This document shows positions 61,477 through 64,000 of a stretch of DNA of 64,000 bases, one piece after another (position 1 is the stretch's first letter; each line of letters opens with the position of its first letter). Origin of the DNA: Sphaerisporangium sp. (lineage in GTDB: Bacteria; Actinomycetota; Actinomycetes; Streptosporangiales; Streptosporangiaceae). The position numbers were made by a program, and so were the translations under genes. The notes under the pieces are model-generated. The model was not told the DNA's origin. It was given only the letters and a program-made list of their open reading frames with translations, and searched no databases. The DNA is taken from contig JAOPYI010000158.1 in NCBI GenBank assembly GCA_025964675.1, positions 1 through 64,000 of the forward strand. Direction: 5' to 3'.

Positions 61477-61707
61477 ATGGTCCTGGTCACCGTACAGCTA
61501 CCGCCGGAGGCGACCCTCCAGCAGGCGATGCAGCAGCTCGGCCTGACAGAGGACGAGGTGGACACCGCCTACGGGCTGGTGCCGCTCGACCCCGAGCAGG
61601 GCCTGTACGCCCTCCGCGTGACCGAGGACGCCGGGCATCGCGTCACCCCGGCTGCCGGCGGCCCCTTCTCCGATCCCCCGATCGAGCCCTACGGCCCACC
61701 CCGGTGA
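61477..61707 (+). CDS. Small protein encoded after the subtilase
   Basis: A 76-residue protein that starts MVLVTVQLPPEATLQQAMQQ, followed by an acidic segment (LTEDEVDTAYGLVPLDPEQG) and a Pro/Gly-rich tail. No signal peptide or known domain. There is no ribosome site, but TAGCCT lies 7 bp before the ATG, so it may be leaderless. It sits 48 bp after the peptidase stop and could be an inhibitor, chaperone or substrate of it; that is only a guess from position. Confidence 0.6.
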   Translation: MVLVTVQLPPEATLQQAMQQLGLTEDEVDTAYGLVPLDPEQGLYALRVTEDAGHRVTPAAGGPFSDPPIEPYGPPR

Positions 61708-61746
61708 CTGCGAAGCGCTCCCAAATGGGAGACGGATCGGGCTGGG

Positions 61747-63330
61747 TCAGAAGCCGCAGGCTTCGGAGAGGGTCTTGGCGGCGGCCTTGTTCTGGTGGTT
61801 GGGCGTCGGAGTCCTGACCGGCGTGGAGGCGCGAGGCGTACGGGCCGGAGTGGGGCTCGCGGCGGAACCGCTCGGCGTGGGGGTCGCGACGCCGTTCCGC
61901 GAGCCCGACGGGCTCGCGTCGGGGCTGGCGGTGACACCTGCGGCGAGCGCGCCCCTGCGGGAGCGCTCGGAGTCCTTGATCGCCTGAGTGGTGAGGTGCC
62001 GGATCTTCAGCCAGTCCGCGGCGCCCGGCCAGATCGTGGGCGGTACGAACTGCAGGCTGGTCGTCCTGCCGTCCTTGATCTTCAGGGCCAGCGGCACCAG
62101 GTGCTCCAGCAGGTCGCGCGGGATGTCGGTGCGGAACATGTGCCGGGTGGCACTCGCGATCTTGCCGAAGTTGGCGAGCACGACGCTGGGCGTGGCCTGG
62201 TTGAGCAGCGCGCCCATGACGCAGCGCTGCCGCCCCATGCGGGTGAAGTCGTCGCTGTCGACGCGGGAGCGGCCGTACCAGAGCACGTGCTCGCCGTCGA
62301 GCTTCTGGTAGCCCGCCTTGATGGTGCCGGCGGTGCCGAAGTGGCCGCCCCACTTGATGTCGCTCTCCACGCGGATCTTCAGGCCGCCGACCGCGTCGAT
62401 GAGGGCGGCGAAGCCGTACATGTCCACGATCGCGTAGTAGTCGATCTTGAGACCGAGGGTGTTGGCGATGGCGCTCTTGAGCTCCTGGGGGCCCTTGCCC
62501 TTGCCGAGGTGGTCCTCGGAGTACTGCCAGACCTCGTTGAGCAGGCCCTGCCCGGAGTCGCCCGTGAAGCCGTTGGGGAACCTCGCGGCGAGCGGGTCGT
62601 CCTTGGGAAAGCGGACGAACTGCAGGTTGCGCGGGAGGCTGAACATGACCGCGTTGCCGGTCGTGACGTCGACGCTGGCCACGGTCATGCTGTCGGTCCG
62701 CACGCCGGTCCTGTCGCCCGCGGCGTCACCACCGACGAGCAGGAAGTTGACCCGGCGGCGGCCGTCCCAGGGGTCCTCCTGCTTGACGGCCGCGACGCTC
62801 GTGCCCGGGCCGGGGTCGGACGGGAAGACGGCGTTGGCGGTCTCCCGCACGGTCATCATGCTGCTCGCCGTCAGCGCGAAGGGCGCCATGACGCTCACGC
62901 AGAGGACCCCGACCACGATGCCGGAGATGATCTGTCCGGTCTGGGGGAGCCGGTCGGGCCCGAGCGCGATGTAGGAGGTGATGACGAGGGTGAACCACGC
63001 CAGGGCGCCGACGAGCGCCGCGACGGCCACCGCCACCAGGGTGCTGTCCTTGAGGGCGAGGCCGAGGTTCGACCCGACGACGATCGCGAAGACGGCGCCG
63101 CAGACCAGGACGAGACCGAACGCCCCGAGCAGGATGAATCCGGTACGTCGCTGCCCGGCCCTCAGGTGGGCAGCGCCGGGGATGAAAGCGGACAGGCTCG
63201 TCCATCCGATGACGGAAGCGGTGGTGGGAGCCTTGGCGTAGCGGGGAGGCGCGGCGACCTGCCGTTTCGCGGCGGGTTGCTCGGGGCCGTCTCCAGCCGC
63301 CTCCCCAACGGTGCCAAGAGGCGTGGTCAC
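61747..63330 (-). CDS. LytR-CpsA-Psr (LCP) wall-polymer ligase
   Basis: A 527-residue membrane protein. About four N-terminal helices (residues 35-155) precede the extracellular LCP domain, with the conserved Arg/Asp residues in TGVRTDSMTVASVD, SLPRNLQFVRFP and YGRSRVDSDDFTRMGRQR. The C-terminal ~80 residues are Pro/Ser/Thr-rich. LCP enzymes transfer teichoic-acid-like polymers from lipid carrier to peptidoglycan; here the nonulosonate polymer encoded at 11-18 kb is one possible substrate, though 45 kb away. GTG start at 63330 with GGGAG upstream. Confidence 0.9.
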   Translation of the reverse strand: MTTPLGTVGEAAGDGPEQPAAKRQVAAPPRYAKAPTTASVIGWTSLSAFIPGAAHLRAGQRRTGFILLGAFGLVLVCGAVFAIVVGSNLGLALKDSTLVAVAVAALVGALAWFTLVITSYIALGPDRLPQTGQIISGIVVGVLCVSVMAPFALTASSMMTVRETANAVFPSDPGPGTSVAAVKQEDPWDGRRRVNFLLVGGDAAGDRTGVRTDSMTVASVDVTTGNAVMFSLPRNLQFVRFPKDDPLAARFPNGFTGDSGQGLLNEVWQYSEDHLGKGKGPQELKSAIANTLGLKIDYYAIVDMYGFAALIDAVGGLKIRVESDIKWGGHFGTAGTIKAGYQKLDGEHVLWYGRSRVDSDDFTRMGRQRCVMGALLNQATPSVVLANFGKIASATRHMFRTDIPRDLLEHLVPLALKIKDGRTTSLQFVPPTIWPGAADWLKIRHLTTQAIKDSERSRRGALAAGVTASPDASPSGSRNGVATPTPSGSAASPTPARTPRASTPVRTPTPNHQNKAAAKTLSEACGF

Positions 63331-63544
63331 AAGTGCTCCCTCATGACTGTCGGAATCCAGCCGCCAACCAGGAGAAACCCATCGTTGGCCCCCGCGCGGG
63401 TTCACGGATTTCCAGGATTCTAACCCCCATACATGGACATCACTTACGCAAAACCAATATTGGGGAATCGGGCGGTAACAAGCCTCTTAAGCTGGCATGT
63501 CGCCTGACAGATGGCGTCAAGCCGCCAGGCAGGCGTGTCAAGCA

Positions 63545-64000
63545 CTAGGAGGTGGTGGAGGCGGGGGCCAGCCAGGTGTTGCACTGGTAGGCCTTGGTCC
63601 GCTCGTATCCCTGCCTGAACCAGCGGCCGCTGTTGGCCGGAGTGCCGTGGTCACGCGGGTATCCGGGCCAGTCCCCGACGTTGGAGAAGAAGAAGTACAG
63701 GTTGTCGCGGCGGGCCGGCGGGATCGGGTAGGTGGCGGCGACCGACCTCATCCACATGCCGCTGAAGCAGTTGGCCTGCAGCTCGTACTTGCGGCTCAGC
63801 GCGAGCCTGCCGCTCGTCGAACCCGCGGCCAGCGTCTTGCCCCACCACGAGTTGGCGAGCCCGGACAGCTGCTGGACGTGGTGCCCGTACTCGTGGGCCA
63901 TCATGCCGATGATCGCGCCGTGCCAGCTGGAGAGGGCGCCGTACCCCCTCTGCCCGCCCCTGCCCCGGGCAAGGGCCGTGGTCGAGGCGTAGATCGTCGT
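63545..64000 (-). CDS. Neutral zinc metallopeptidase, C-terminal part
   Basis: The reading frame is open to the window edge, so the N-terminal part is outside. The visible 151 residues contain the HEYGHHVQQL zinc site (HExxH) and a downstream KYELQANCFSGMW with the third ligand region (ELQANC), typical of the YpfJ/PF04228 family of putative zinc metallopeptidases. GSTSGRLALSRKYELQAN is also characteristic. Substrate unknown. Confidence 0.88.
   Translation of the reverse strand, partial: TTIYASTTALARGRGGQRGYGALSSWHGAIIGMMAHEYGHHVQQLSGLANSWWGKTLAAGSTSGRLALSRKYELQANCFSGMWMRSVAATYPIPPARRDNLYFFFSNVGDWPGYPRDHGTPANSGRWFRQGYERTKAYQCNTWLAPASTTS

Noticed and set aside
1-64000. tRNA, rRNA or CRISPR loci
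   Set aside because: I looked through the intergenic stretches and saw no T-loop/acceptor pattern and no regularly spaced repeats.

Overview
The window is GC-rich DNA with long, strongly biased ORFs, many GTG and TTG starts, stop/start overlaps, a mycothiol-type DsbA enzyme and Streptomyces-like CebR operators. It comes from an actinomycete. A cebEFG/bglC operon, a zwf-edd-glk-eda Entner-Doudoroff operon and a Kdn/sialate-polymer locus together suggest the Streptosporangiales (Nonomuraea or Microbispora-like). That placement is inference, not proof.

Layout. 1-3.3 kb: tail of a zinc alcohol dehydrogenase, an aquaporin and a furA-katA pair. 3.4-9.6 kb: cellobiose uptake and hydrolysis (cebE-cebF-cebG-bglC-cebR, minus strand) with two perfect CebR boxes upstream. 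9.8-10.7 kb: a secreted CHAP hydrolase behind a c-di-AMP (ydaO-type) riboswitch. 11.4-18.1 kb: nonulosonate polymer genes, namely a polysialyltransferase-like protein, a DUF6716-like glycosyltransferase, an alpha-2,8-polysialyltransferase, a GT2 enzyme and one NeuA-HAD-NeuB trifunctional fusion. 18.3-22 kb: orphan sensor kinase, secreted beta-helix protein, ACT-domain protein. 22-30.6 kb: maltose-type ABC system (divergent ATPase, binding protein, two permeases), GH13 alpha-glucosidase, LacI regulator and PfkB kinase. 30.7-32.5 kb: secreted DUF642-like protein and an SDR.

32.8-45.7 kb is the most unusual part: a biosynthetic locus without NRPS or PKS genes. It encodes an amino-acid N-monooxygenase, a stand-alone cupin and a MetRS-like enzyme. 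These are the three parts of the known hydrazine (N-N bond) forming machinery, but here the usual cupin-MetRS fusion is split into two genes. Next come a VioC/AsnO-type dioxygenase, a large FAD/NAD(P)-binding protein, a 33-residue putative precursor peptide, a questin-oxidase-like protein, an ATP-grasp ligase, a FemAB/GNAT-like acyltransferase, a mycothiol-dependent DsbA-family enzyme and an MFS exporter. A ~100-bp sequence upstream of the peptide gene recurs, ungapped and about 65% identical, upstream of the exporter gene 6.2 kb away. It ties the two transcription units together and suggests a shared regulator. I propose a ribosomal-peptide or amino-acid-ligase pathway that uses a hydrazine building block.

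45.9-50.4 kb: second MFS transporter, Tat-exported flavin amine oxidase, secreted GH18-like protein. 50.6-57.2 kb: Entner-Doudoroff operon with a divergent ROK regulator. 57.2-64 kb: rpsD behind a 27-bp palindrome, a membrane spermidine-synthase-like protein, a subtilase with a small downstream ORF, an LCP wall-polymer ligase, and the C-terminal part of a zinc metallopeptidase cut by the window edge. I saw no tRNA, rRNA, CRISPR array or intact insertion sequence.
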